NCBI GenBank assembly: GCA_027605045.1
Contig: JAQFWX010000011.1
Coordinates: 682,001-746,000, forward strand
Reading direction: 5' to 3'
Length of the DNA stretch: 64,000 bases
Origin: Phallus indusiatus
Taxonomy: Eukaryota > Basidiomycota > Agaricomycetes > Phallales > Phallaceae
Part shown: positions 51,781 through 63,513 of the stretch, piece by piece
Position numbering within the stretch: the first letter of the stretch is position 1
How the letters are laid out: every line of letters begins with the position of its first letter
Position numbers and translations under genes: made by a program
The notes under the pieces: model-generated
What the model was told of the DNA's origin: nothing
Databases searched by the model: none
The model's input: only the letters and a program-made list of their open reading frames with translations

Positions 51781-54700
51781 CTATTGAGATGCATCCCTTC
51801 GAACTAAACTGACAAGTCTACGGAATTCACTCATTCTTGATGGTTCTTTCTTCCCATCACCTTTCAATACAGCATCGCTCGTCGGACTACCGAGTCCTAA
51901 TGCTCCAAAACCACTAGCTGACCCTGCTTCATGGCGGACAACTCCACCGCTTCCCAATAGATTCGGCAAATTAACGCGGCTTGAACTGGGACTCGTCATG
52001 TGTATTAAAGTTGAAGACCCAGGGTCCATATCCAGGGATGATAAAAAAGACGTGCTCTCCAACTCCGGTCTCGTACTTGTCATGGTGAGGAAAATGTCCA
52101 AAAGGTCATTCTGATCGGCACGTCCAGTTCCCTTGAGATCTAGAATCTGAGTGTCCGACATGAGCGAAGAAGAAAAGATTAATATTATTTTCAAGTTCAC
52201 AAACCTTTTGGAAATTGGAGAAAGACGAGTCTCCTACAAGCAATAGATAATTCTGCACAAAGTCTTCGGGCGAGTCCTATATATACATATTTCATCTCCT
52301 GCATGCACAGGTGCAACCCTGAGGAACTCACCACGGGTGCATTTACCAGTTTCAATAATGTTTCTAGACTTGATGTATGTTTCATTACTAATTTGCTATA
52401 TCTATAGAACGATGATCACTGTCTCCGCCTTACATGCACTATTAATTTTGGAACACTCACGAAGACCCGTCCATTGCCAGACTTCCTGGCATTTTCAACA
52501 GACATGATCGGATTTTTTGAAGATCTAATAATAGCTACAATATTGGTTGTTAAAAATTAATTCTTCATGACTAGGACGGCAATGGGTCTAAATACCTGTT
52601 CTGCACCTCTTTCTCTCAGCGGTCGACTCTTGACTAGAGCGTTTGTGAACTTGGTTATGATCAAACTGTGATAAGATCATCAGTATGCTTTGAAAATCTA
52701 TTTAAACTGAAGAAACCGGCTTACATCGAAGCTTTATCGAAGAAAATTCTCAAGTATTTTTTTTGTTCCACGCATTCCTGCACGACGTTCACCATATCTT
52801 GTACAGCCTGAGCCAGATTCGCGACGTAAAGTGATTCGCCGCTAACAGTCTCTAAGGTTGTCCATGGCATTCGCTGCAAAGAGAGTAAGGGTCCGTCCAC
52901 AACAGCTTCTAACTCCTTCAATAAATTAGATATAGCCGTAAAAATTATGCTGTCGACAATATTGTAAATAATACCTCTTACTTAATAAGAAGAAAACTAA
53001 CCTGACAAATAAATCTTTCTCAGCTTGAAGGGATATACGATTCTTAAAGTCGTCGTCAATTTTTTCTCTGACTTTCTCTTCTAGCTAGAAATGGAATTTA
53101 TTCGGTTAACAAGGTTCGTCTCGCGGGTCATTGCCAATCATATAATGCACCTCTATGGCCGTAACTTGACAATAGTCTGCAGTATTCAAAACTAGACAGT
53201 ATGATTGAATCTCATTCACGCTCATATGGGTTTCTAATGATCGCCGTTCCCGATCGGGCCTACCAAAATTAAGTGGGCATTTTCAATACTCAATAAACCG
53301 GGGGGGCATACTTCTTGAGGCGGACCATAAGTACGTCCTCTAATATATCATCAATTAACAGACACCACTTTGTACAGAATATCTGGCTACATACCTGCGT
53401 ATATCCTCAACCACTTCTGCCACACACCAAACATATCTGCCAACATGCTCTTTGTGGAGAGTTGGGAGCATTGTTCCAAGTTTTGGGCATAAAAATAAAA
53501 AAGCTCAGTTGAGGAAGATAAAACCGTCATGGATACGCTGGGGTCCTCGACAGAAGGCGTAGTTGTGGGTGCGCCATCCAATGATGCCCGACTTTTGACA
53601 CCACGATGAGGCATCAGTAGATCAGATAACGTCCTGAAACATGTCAAATCGCTGTTAATTAATGTAATGGCAAATGCCATACTTATCCTGAGCATCTACA
53701 AATATGCCCATATGCGGTTCAAAGGCAGCTGACATCGGTTTTGGTTTTCCTTCACCCAAAGCAGAACCCGGTCGAGACAAAATATCGGAGTACTGGAAAT
53801 GTTTTATCGTCCCAAATCAAAGTAGGCCAAGCATAACACCGCTTATACTTACAGGCATCTTGAATCTCTGGGCCAAAAACGTTTGGAATTCGGTAGTTTC
53901 CTGCAAAGCTTGAAGTAATTCCACAACAGTCAACTTAGAGCTGACTCTGGAAAGCGCCGAAGATAAATCGTCCCTAATAAAGGTGGAGTCATAATAACAT
54001 ACTTTCCAAAAAAAATTCGTACCTTGTAATCTCGTTCCATTTAGAACATAATGCACATCCAACCTTCCACTCCGCAGGAAAAACACGAGAAAATTCGGCA
54101 TCATATGTCCCTAGAAGACGTTTAAAATAAGCAAACCTCCTAGATATATTATCTAGGTGTCCGGCCTGAAAAAAAGATGAGAAGGGACATGGTCGCACTA
54201 TGTTGACATAAAATATACCTCGTCGGAGGCTCGAAAGATCCGGCGATATTCTCTTAGTTCTAGCGTACAGTAATGATCGATAAGGTAGTTCCTGATACGT
54301 GATATTGTGTACAACTTCGAAGAAATACATCGATGAACGTGTCAACTGACCTGACGTCCTCTCCAAGGACATCCACGACGAGGCATGCATTTGAGATAAC
54401 CGAGGGTTTTGCTGACTTCGCTTGGTCCTTCAAAAAGCTTGCATGAGCTCAGCATATGAAGGTCTGAAAGACAAACTACGCAACAACTGACAAGGAGTTA
54501 AATTCAGTATCCAGAATACCTCTTATCTCGCCTTGAAGTTCCTGTAAGCGTTTCAAAGTTATAGCGACAAGTGGTATTCGCATTGAGGATTTAAATAAAG
54601 CGGCCAAGTTCTTAGAAGCCTGAATATGCTGAAGCATAAGGTCTGAAGTGCACAAGAAGAACAGGTGTACTTGCAGCCAGGGTTTGAGAGATTTCTTTAT

Positions 54701-55376
54701 AATTTCTTGGCGAAGATGAAACGAGACCCTCCAAGCGAATGATTCCATTAGCTTTTTTGAATAGTTAGTAGGGATGGAATATAAAACAAAATACTTTGTA
54801 CACTTGCTTAGCATGCTCAGCCGACGGAGAGTGTTAATGCTCGTAACAAGATTGCGTTTGGTAAGATCTAAATGCTGCATATCTTTCGTTATCTCATGAA
54901 CCACATGTGAAGACTCGGAAGACTTTTCACGAATCCGACTTGTTTGTAGAAGCAGGTCCTATTGGTCAAAGTAAGGAATCAATGTAAAACACAGTTGATG
55001 TAACTCACGGAGATCATCTCTTGTATGTCTGAAATTTGTGTGTTACTCGGCTCCGAGTGATTGTCCAACAGGTTTACGCCGAGTTCAGACCTAAGGCTGC
55101 GTATAGAGTCGATTGTGTGGGCTCGAGACTGCGCCGTTTCTGCAAAAGCATTTTCGAAGCTCGAAGTGGACAGGGATGATTCTTAACCTTTGCTTTCGGA
55201 ATACAGCTCAGATATTGTATAGCCATTGACGCACCGTCGGGGAATATATTATTCAGCGAAGAGAGCACGTCGAACTGTGATGAGAAGCTGTCCAGAGGAT
55301 CTTTGGGTTGGGACGGTAGAGATAATATCTTTTGTATGGATTGAAGGGTATCGGTGGAAAATATAGAGTCAGCCAT
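51781..55376 (-). CDS. VPS53: GARP/EARP tethering complex subunit Vps53
   Basis: Vps53 is a subunit of the GARP complex, which tethers endosome-derived vesicles at the trans-Golgi. Exons (minus strand): 55376-55235, 55181-55009, 54958-54808, 54751-54488, 54427-54351, 54291-54219, 54165-54023, 53973-53853, 53792-53683, 53633-53395, 53339-53312, 53259-53151, 53084-53002, 52949-52725, 52665-52596, 52534-52461, 52401-52332, 52276-52205, 52146-51781. Family marks: DPLDSFSSQFDVLSSLNNIF near the start, HEITKDMQHLDLTKRNLVTS, SNACLVVDVLGEDVR, AFEPHMGIFVDAQDK, SSSTELFYFYAQNLEQCSQL, LQRMPWTTLETVSGES, SPEDFVQNYLLLVGDSSFSN. The intron after 54808 appears to start with GC. Inside exon 54751-54488 the frame changes near 54600-54650 without any GT-AG pair; the excess is about one intron long. 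Confidence 0.85.
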
Positions 55377-55536
55377 TTCAGACCATCAGTCAAAGGGGAA
55401 GCCTAAGGGAGTATGCGAGGAATGCGCTCAACACAGTGAAGAATCTGAAGATGGTCGAAGTTTATGTAATCAGTGATGATTACACCGAGTGAATTAGCTA
55501 GTTTAGTCACTGTTTCTTTAATTCTTTAATCCTACG
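55377..55536. promoter_or_regulatory. Divergent promoter of VPS53 and Yippee genes
   Basis: 160 bases separate opposite start codons, so the two genes share control sequence. No named element is recognised. Confidence 0.45.
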
Positions 55537-56167
55537 ATGGTATCCTCAACGAGTGCGGACACAAGCTCACAAGTGGAATTACTGTTCAGTGACCGACCCA
55601 CGTATTCCTGCTCCAAATGTTCGGCGGTCTTGGTACGTCGAAAGCGCATCACCAAATATCTGACCTTATCAGCACTGTGCAGGCTTTGCAAGAGGAGTTA
55701 ATCAGCAAGAGTTTTTCGGGACGTGACGGTCGTGGATTGTATGTATCAACAAGCCTGTTTAGGCACTTCTTACATTCAAAACAGTTTGATGCATTCAGCT
55801 GTGAATGTGAAGCTGGGCAACAAAGAAGATAGACTATTACTGTATGCCGCTGGACACTTCTTTGTCGCGCTATTTCTTAGTCTTTATTCGACAGTACAGG
55901 GGTCCATACTGTATGGATTGCTCGAGTGACTCGGACCATATTATAGTCTCATCGTCTCAAATTAGGTTCAAGACGCGTTCTGTGTCGGATGCAATGATCG
56001 AATAGGATGGTACTACTTCAAAGCTTCCGACTCTTCGCAGAAGTATAAAGAAGGTATGGAGTATGCCAATTTTTTTCTTTAATTTAATCCTTGCTCTCTT
56101 AGGTAAATACCTTCTGGAGCACGCCAAATTAGTAAAGGAAAACAAATGGACGCTTTTGAGCACGTAG
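55537..56167 (+). CDS. Yippee-like zinc-binding protein
   Basis: Yippee proteins are small, deeply conserved zinc-binding proteins; in fungi the function is unclear, though animal members act in cell cycle and E3 ligase (CTLH) contexts. Exons: 55537-55632, 55683-55738, 55785-55863, 55966-56053, 56103-56167. They sum to 384 bases, or 127 residues, the usual size. The two zinc CxxC pairs are CSKC and CVGC. Between them lie ELISKSFSGRDGRGFLMHSA, VNVKLGNKEDRLLLYAAGHF and, after the second pair, NDRIGWYYFKASDSSQKYKE and GKYLLEHAKLVKENKW, which match the Yippee fold closely. The third intron (55864-55965) is about 100 bases, twice the usual length. Confidence 0.88.
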
Positions 56168-56324
56168 TTTGTATTCTTTCCGGGATTATGTTATGCCAAG
56201 TGTATTTATATTCTCATCTGTTTTTGTTACAATAAATGTATTTCATTATTCATTGAATATTCGTGTTCTTTGTTCATCATGCAGGTCAGTCACGCAGAGT
56301 CAAGTCACGTCATCCAACCGACGA

Positions 56325-57914
56325 ATGACTACACCTTCTACCAAACTCATTGCGACATCTAAATTAACTTCTGGCAAAGGGAACTTCTTCAGATCGTGCA
56401 GTCTATGTTTCAATGGTTCAGTAGCTCTTACAACGACGGAGAACCGAACGATAGAGCTCTATAACTTACAGCCTTTCACGTTAGTGTTTATTATCCACTA
56501 ATGGTCTGGAGTGTGTATGGTGCTAATGTATGCAACCAGGTCCCATCAAACTGTGGACTCAGAGTTAGGTGAATCCGTATTGATTACGTTTATGCGTTTG
56601 TTACAACAAAGCCATGTTCAGGTGTTTGGAAGCAATTGCCTCAGGCCGAAAGTATCCTTTGTACCGCCTGGTATCCAACAGCTGTACCAGAAGATCCGTC
56701 GACATTTTGTTTTTTAGCCTCAGTGAAAGATTCCCCTATCAAACTGCTTGATGGCTCAGATGGCAGGGTTAGTCTTAGAGTGTTTCTAGTGTGCCTAGAG
56801 TGATGAATCTGGTTTAGCTTCGAGCATCTTATCGTCTTGTTGACCACCGAGAACGATATGTGGCACCGTATAGTATCGCGTTTAACAGTTTCATGACCAA
56901 GTTAGTAAATACTCCCTTTTTCCTCCAGATTGTGATCAAATGATATACAGGATCTATTGCGGATTTCAGGACGCTATTGAAGTTTTCGACGTGAATTATC
57001 CTGGAGAGGGAGATCGTATATTGACTACTCCAACCAAAAAAAGTAAAGACGGGATCAAAGGTAGTAAATCTCGAACGTCCTGATTATAAAGCTTATCTCG
57101 TTTTGAAAGGTATCGTATCGTCACTAGCCTTTAGTCCAGATTATTCTGGTCTGTATGCGGCCGGTACATTTACCTCACACCTTGTTGTTTACGATGAAAA
57201 CTCCCCCGGGGAAATTATCTCTTGTCTTGGCGGGATTCTTGGTCCAGTTACACAAGTAATGATTTTTCATACCAGTCCTCTCAGTTTCTCAACTCAGCCT
57301 CAGGTTAAATATCATCCTACAAAACCTTATTTATTATTTGCGACATCAAGACAGACGGGAAAAATCTTATGCTGGGACTTGAGGGGAGACGTTTCAGCCC
57401 CTGTAATGAGTTTCGGACGGTTAGGATTCAATAACCAACGCATCATGTTCGACATCGATGATTATGGGAGATTAGCCACCGGCGATACTGTGAGTTGTTT
57501 AGGTGGACAAATAATGGAGGTGATTCTACTCTCGACGTCCCTCATAGGATGGGTTTATATCTTCTTTTGGTGTGAACGACGCATTGACTGAAATTCCGAC
57601 AAGTCGATTCAAAGCCCATAACGGTGCGAATTTCTTTATTTGACTGGTATCGAACACGCTCAACCTTTCTAGATACAATATCAGCCGTTGCCTTGCATAA
57701 ATCGGAGCCCATACTGGTTTCAGTCTCTGGCTCACGACACTTTGACGGCTATCAAGGAACAAGTTTATCGTGTAGCAGCTCCGAGTCAGATAACGATTCT
57801 TCGGAGGATTTATCCGACGACACAAGGACGTTCGCTGTTGAACACATTCCGTATTCGAATGATACAAGCATCAAGCTGTGGAGCGTGCCGCCTTTCCACA
57901 CGCAATTAGCCTAG
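56325..57914 (+). CDS. WRAP53/TCAB1-like WD40 repeat protein
   Basis: This family includes human TCAB1/WRAP53 (telomerase and scaRNA binding in Cajal bodies) and fungal relatives of less certain role. Exons: 56325-56479, 56540-56568, 56622-56767, 56818-56900, 56951-57060, 57110-57255, 57304-57489, 57548-57623, 57673-57914. They sum to 1,173 bases, or 390 residues. Recognised segments: ILCTAWYPTAVPEDPSTFCF, ASVKDSPIKLLDGSDGRLRA, SYRLVDHRERYVAPYSIAFN, IYCGFQDAIEVFDVNYPGEG, GIVSSLAFSPDYSGLYAAGT, VKYHPTKPYLLFATSRQ, ILCWDLRG and LVSVSGSRHFDGY. An acidic Ser-rich block (SSSESDNDSSEDLSDDTR) lies before the last WD strand. The mixed intron near 57490-57547 was placed to restore the family sequence DGFISSFG. 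Confidence 0.85.
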
Positions 57915-58151
57915 TTCTCTGACGTTTTAAACACAAAGCACCGAAGATGCGCATTCTGCAATTTCCGGGTTTGTCTGTCTAGTTCCGACCCTGTCAACCA
58001 GCATTATGGGGGTAAACTGGTCATATTTCACTAATTCACGATAGCGCTTTCCCAACCGAAGCTAATGCGATAGTGGTGTATTATAGTCAGGATGATATAG
58101 CACCGTAGGTGTACAAGTAGATTTTTTTGAACATATAAATCAATTGTTCTT
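57915..58151. other. Convergent 3' spacer between WRAP53-like and DIS3 genes
   Basis: About 240 bases that hold both 3' ends. No gene is visible. Confidence 0.5.
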
Positions 58152-61100
58152 TTACAACGAGTTTGAATCCACTGGTTCAATTAGCGACATTTTCACCTTC
58201 CCACGCTGTGTGTTTTTATCCTTCTCGACCGTCATAGCTACTGTCACTTTGTCAAATATTTTGATGGTGACGGCCTTTTCTCCCAATCCCGGCAAGGTAA
58301 TCGTATACTTATCAGGATCAAATTGAACTTCACGCTTGAATATAACTAAGCCTTCAATACCCAACCTAGATGAAAGATTTGTTAGAAACAACGAATCGAA
58401 TGCGAGAGAACATGGAAAAAAACTGACTTGCTGACGAACACGCCCAGTCCATTGCGGAAGGTGCGAACGACGAAAGCTTCTTCCCGGATCTGCTGGTTGG
58501 CAGCGTTACTTCCTCTGGCCTTCAGGGCTAAACCCACGTAGAACTCGACGCTGGCTCTACCAGCCATCTGAGCCATTCGGTGCTTGTGATTAGCATTTTC
58601 TAATATTCTTTCTACGTGAGCTTTGCCGTGAAGTGATGGATGCAAAGGTGAATAGTTAATCGCCGCTGCTAGCTGGCGATGCACCAACACATCTGTAAAC
58701 TTGGTCAGCAATGTGAGCATAAACTCAGGATAAAATGAACGTACCTGCATATCGCCGGATCGGACTAGTAAAGTGAGTATAGATGGAACTAGCCAGTCCA
58801 TAGTGCCCAAATGTGTCGCGACTGACGCTACCCGAGCAGAAGTATTCCGCAGAAAGCATGCATCTGGTCGCCATAATACGAACTAGAGTATTGAACGCAG
58901 GTTCGTTTGGGTCCTGGAACGCAACGATGAGAAAAGCGACATATAACAATGATAACGGGTCACATACAACGCAAAGGTCAAGCGAATTCGCCAAGGCCCT
59001 TGAGCTTGAAACATTGAGACTAAGGTTCTTGCATTTCTGAAGAATATCTTGCAACTTGTCGAAATTTTCCTTCGGAGGTGGTAAGTGTCGTCTATGGAAG
59101 ATATTCTTAGCTATCAAATGGTTTTTGGCAGGATAACATACCTCAGGACAGATGTTAGTGGAAATGTTTCATGTATCTTTTTGGCAACACTGATATTTGC
59201 TAACAGCATGAATTCTTCAACAAGACTGTTGGTTTCCCTCATTTCCTTTTGCTCAACATCGATTGGGTCTGAGGATTCACTGCTGTCTAAATGAATCTTT
59301 ACTTCTGGGGAGGCTAAGTTGAGGGCGCCGGCAGCCATTCGCTTCGCTTTCAGCTGTTTGGCAAGTGTATTTAGTAAGCGAATGGTCTTGGTTAGGTCGT
59401 CTTGCATGTGCCTAAAGATGAATATATAACTAACGATTCCATAACTCTCAAACCTTTCTTACCGATCGTCGTGGCGTAGTTGAGCTTGCTCGTATGTAAA
59501 AGCCGCTCTCGATGCGATTACAGACTTGGTAAACCTGACATTAACAATGTCCGCGCTTGGGCTGAGTTCCTAAAAGCTGATGAGCAAATATGCGATCGAC
59601 CATGGTATTCACGCACCCAAATCACTGAGAAAGCTAACCGTTCAACATTCGGCCTTAAGGAACATAGGTTCGTCCCAAGAAGACTGGGTAACATGTCAAT
59701 TCGTTTGTCCACGAGGTAAACAGTCGTAGATCTGGCAGCAGCTTCTACATCCATGGGATTCTCGGGAAGGACAAAATATGAAACATCAGCGATATCTGGT
59801 ATATTATGTATTTCATTTGAGTTTTTAGGGTTGATACTAGATGTACTCACGGACGCCTGTTTCAATGTTACCATTCGGAAGCCGACGTGCATGTAGTGCA
59901 TCATCAATATCTTGACAATCTGTGATCGTTGTGAAAAATGAGCACAGACTTGAAGCGTAAGCTGCGCGTACTTGGGGGATCGATGCTACAAATCAGCAAG
60001 TCTCTAAGATCTTCCCTGTCACGCCAGGCCGGATTAGAAGGATCCTTGGGCGGTACGACCCATTGGTCGCCTTCTGGCGGCAGACAGTCAAGAATTGCCT
60101 TCCCAAACGGCCTGTAAGGTACCTCAAACTCTAAGAGCAGGCTTTCTTGCTCGGCTTCTTTGCTCTCAGCCTGGCCCAACGCACGGACAAAATGACCTTC
60201 AGGATATCGGGAATTGACAGACCAACGGTCAATAGTAACTAGGATTTTTTGCCCAAGTAGCGAAGGTGCTTGTCGAGTTCTAACCCTGATACGTGGTAAC
60301 AGACGGGATACGGGTGTCGCGAATATGGTTTGAATAGCAAGCGAATCGCTATTGGAATTGACCAACGAACTCCTATCGATATGACACACGTAACTAAAGC
60401 GTTTGTCAATGTCAGGTTAAAGAAGTAAATTTTCTACACCATACGCTCTCCAATTCCGTTTGATGATTCCGACCACTTTTCCAGTGGGCTGCAGTTGCCG
60501 CGGGGTCATAGCGTGTTTTCTTACTCGACGGTCTTCTTGGAGTTTTTCTGTAACATCGACGTCCTCCTCCTCTGAATCTTCGACGTCGTCATTTTTCTGT
60601 ACAGCTATGTCATGCATGCTATTATGAAGAAATCAGTATACTTGAATTCGCCTATATGACTCACAATCTTGGTCAAGGACTTCATCCGCGGAAGATTTCC
60701 ATTCAGACTCAGGTAACATCTCAACAACCACCAGGTCTCCATGAACGGAGCGGTTCATATGTTCTCTTCCCGTTATTAAGACAGGTTTCGGAAAGGAAGG
60801 CACATTGACAGAACCCTGGGATTAATTATCAATACATGAACGGGTGAGAAATGTAATACCTACTTCTAAGTAGTTATACACATTGGCATTAAAGTAGCCC
60901 TGATGTAGGTATCCGGCCTTGATGCCAGAGATAAGCGTGGCCATAGGTAGATACTTGGCGAATCGACATTAAGAGTATAATGAGAACCGTGGAATAACGT
61001 ACCTCCACATACAGAGTACTTTTGGATAATCCTGTGGAGACCGTTGGTTCTAATTCTTCGGCTGGCGTTGATAACAAATCAAGCAATGTCGCCTTATCGT

Positions 61101-62084
61101 TTGTTTCCATTCCTTCAACATACTGACGAACTGAAAAAGAACGATTAGGCGTCATTTTTTTTTTTTTGCTTCAAGAAAGGCCTTCACCAGACATAGACTT
61201 GATCCCTTCGTTGCTAGCTCTAGTTCTATTGTCTGCATCCTCTGTAACAAGTACAGTTGCGGGACGATTGCGTACTGATCCTTTCACGTGATTTTCATCA
61301 ATATGACTCTGATACCATGAAGCCGTTTTTCGAATACCTAAACAAGAATTATAACAAAGTTACTGGAACCAGCGGCCGCAACTGACATCTATCATTAAAG
61401 TCATTGGGGGTTTCCCCCGTCATCCGAAATACGGCAGTATCCCTGGAAGAGCAGCGTTATAATTGAGAGAAAAGACAAGAGAAAGTTACGTACAGCCTGT
61501 ATTCATTATAAAAGACGTAGAAGGTCTTTTCATCGGACTCGATGAGAGCCTTTAAGCGGTTATAGAGAGGGAGGGACCGATGGCGAACTTCATTGAGTAC
61601 AGTTTGCAATAGGATTATGGGGGGCGAAAACAACGGTGACTCGATTAGGTCAATCTAAGCAGTGAATCCAGAGATTATGATCCAACCATAGACTGTGCAA
61701 ATTTGCTTACTTGATGCAGGAATACATTGGTATCCGGAAGAATGAAATGATCATTTGGGAAGGAATGGTGACGTGGAGAGCTTTTCAATGATAATAGCCT
61801 GGGTTGTTGATTGTCACATAGAGTGCAGAATGATAAACCGCAGGGGATATCGACGCGTAAATAACGTTCGCGTACAACTAAACAACGTATAGATTAGTCT
61901 CAAAACCCTTCACTAGAAACAGACCTTTCAAAACTTTTCCCCTGGCGGTTCTTTTGAAGAAAGTCCGTTGACTTTGTAGGGCTTCGTCGCGAGGACGTTT
62001 CCGAATGGAGACGTCTGGCAGAGTGTGAGGAATAATGATGTCACGGAAGTCACGTCGCACAAGCGTAGGTGGGACGGTGTCCAT
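58152..62084 (-). CDS. DIS3: Exosome catalytic subunit Dis3/Rrp44
   Basis: Dis3 is the 3'-5' exonuclease and endonuclease of the RNA exosome. Exons (minus strand): 62084-61925, 61877-61711, 61654-61494, 61442-61387, 61337-61188, 61130-61003, 60953-60864, 60815-60665, 60604-60445, 60393-59972, 59919-59851, 59795-59617, 59569-59463, 59411-59142, 59091-58968, 58913-58745, 58692-58428, 58365-58152. They sum to 3,042 bases (1,013 residues), the usual length. Order: N-terminal [13 protein letters not shown] with the CR3-type cysteines ([11 protein letters not shown]), the PIN domain ([10 protein letters not shown] and [11 protein letters not shown] with acidic residues), two cold-shock domains ([13 protein letters not shown]), then the RNB domain with catalytic Asp in [30 protein letters not shown] segment, [20 protein letters not shown], and a C-terminal S1 domain. 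Active-site acids of both PIN and RNB are present. Confidence 0.93.
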
Positions 62085-63513
62085 TGATTCTCTTCAGATT
62101 CTTTTTCTCTCCAAAGGTTTCGTGCCCAACGCGCTATTTTCACTTAACGATGGTATGGTTTACGTCTAATACGAGTGCGATAGGGTAAGGAAATAATACG
62201 TACATCGGGGGGTGAATGCTTCGCTGGCTGCCAGCCTGGATCCTGGCACGCCATTTGTTGCACATGTTTCATTTTTGAACGAAGTTTCAAATAAAAATCC
62301 TGGCTCATAGTCAACTTTGCACTGAACGTGTTCGTGCTAACGATCAAATATACCCCTATACGGCAAAGCTGTGGACCTTGATGCTTATACGGACCAGTGA
62401 CTGCCAGAGGTTACTGTACATACATATTCTATAATCTTTATATCAATACGATTCATCGACAACTGTTTTTTTTGGCAAGGAAAGGCGGATCATTATTATT
62501 TACATATGTTCATCATGCGGCCTGGGAAATTGTAGCCCTGAGTTACTGTGCCATATGCTCTTGGTATATATCTATCCTCAAGTTCTTTCTTTGTAGCATA
62601 ACACACGAAGTGGCTACAATTCCGAAAAGCCATGCAAGGGACTTTAGAAAAATAAGAGAAGTGTGCTACGTTTCTGATCAATATGTAAACCGATTCAAAA
62701 GAAAGGTGGCCACGTGGTATGCTGTAAAAAAAAGAAAGGTGCATGATGTCAACGTTGTTACACTTACGCATGTCGTCGAAAATTTCGCGTCGGGGGTCGG
62801 TGACTCACGGACCGAAGCTTTTCATAACTTCAGGGACACCAAGGCCAATACAGTGGACCTTTTTGCAATGGAACTGATGAAAATGGCGATCTGAATTGAC
62901 TCAGTCACAATGTCATAAAAACAGCTCATTCATATAAGACAGTAAAGCGAGCCAGACGTGAAAGGTAGAATTTTGCTCTGCTGATGAACTGGGTTTCGGT
63001 CCCAATCTGACCCATCAAAGAGAAACAGATCTCAAGTTCGGCAACAATTACGTAACCTTTGTGAGCGTTAGCGACATGCGGGCGCCCCTGACCGGACGTC
63101 CTGGTAGAGGTCAACGGCGAAAAGACAATAGCAAAGAGCCAGAGAAGCCTGAAAGATGCTCAATAATTTACTCATTGTCGAAAAAAATTATGTTCAAGGG
63201 AAGAATAAAGAAATGAGCGGGTTTCCCAAAAGACCTCGTTGTTTCGGCATCTGCGGAAGCTGAGGGTGCCAAGGCCTCGGAATTCGGGGTCGATCGGACG
63301 AGTGGGGATGGGTTCCGGAGTGGCAAATCTGTTTAGGACAAGTAAATTATTCATTGTCAGTCTGAGACAAGGCTGCAAAGGGGAGGTGGCTTGGACATTG
63401 TGTGTTTTTGCTCTTCAGTATTCCCATTTTCCGCACGTTTTCGTGTTTCGTTGTTGTGTTCTATCGATCGTTCCTTCATGCTCACCCAGTACAATTCATT
63501 AGATCACTTCCAC
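62085..63513. other. Intergenic region between divergent DIS3 and PAS-domain genes
   Basis: About 1.4 kb. A 165-codon open frame (62397-62894, plus) begins with GTG and has no recognisable character. A minus-strand frame from ATG 62308 runs to a good donor at about 62211 and could splice into DIS3 exon 1 in another frame. CT-rich sequence occurs at about 63395-63500, upstream of the PAS gene. No tRNA or other RNA gene was found. Confidence 0.4.

Noticed and set aside
54630..54660. 28-base GT-AG intron in VPS53 (GTACACC...TTCAG)
   Set aside because: Too short for this genome, and it would delete the conserved HFRPY segment.
62397..62894. 165-codon plus-strand open frame as a gene
   Set aside because: It starts with GTG, not ATG, and shows no domain, signal or splice logic; likely chance.
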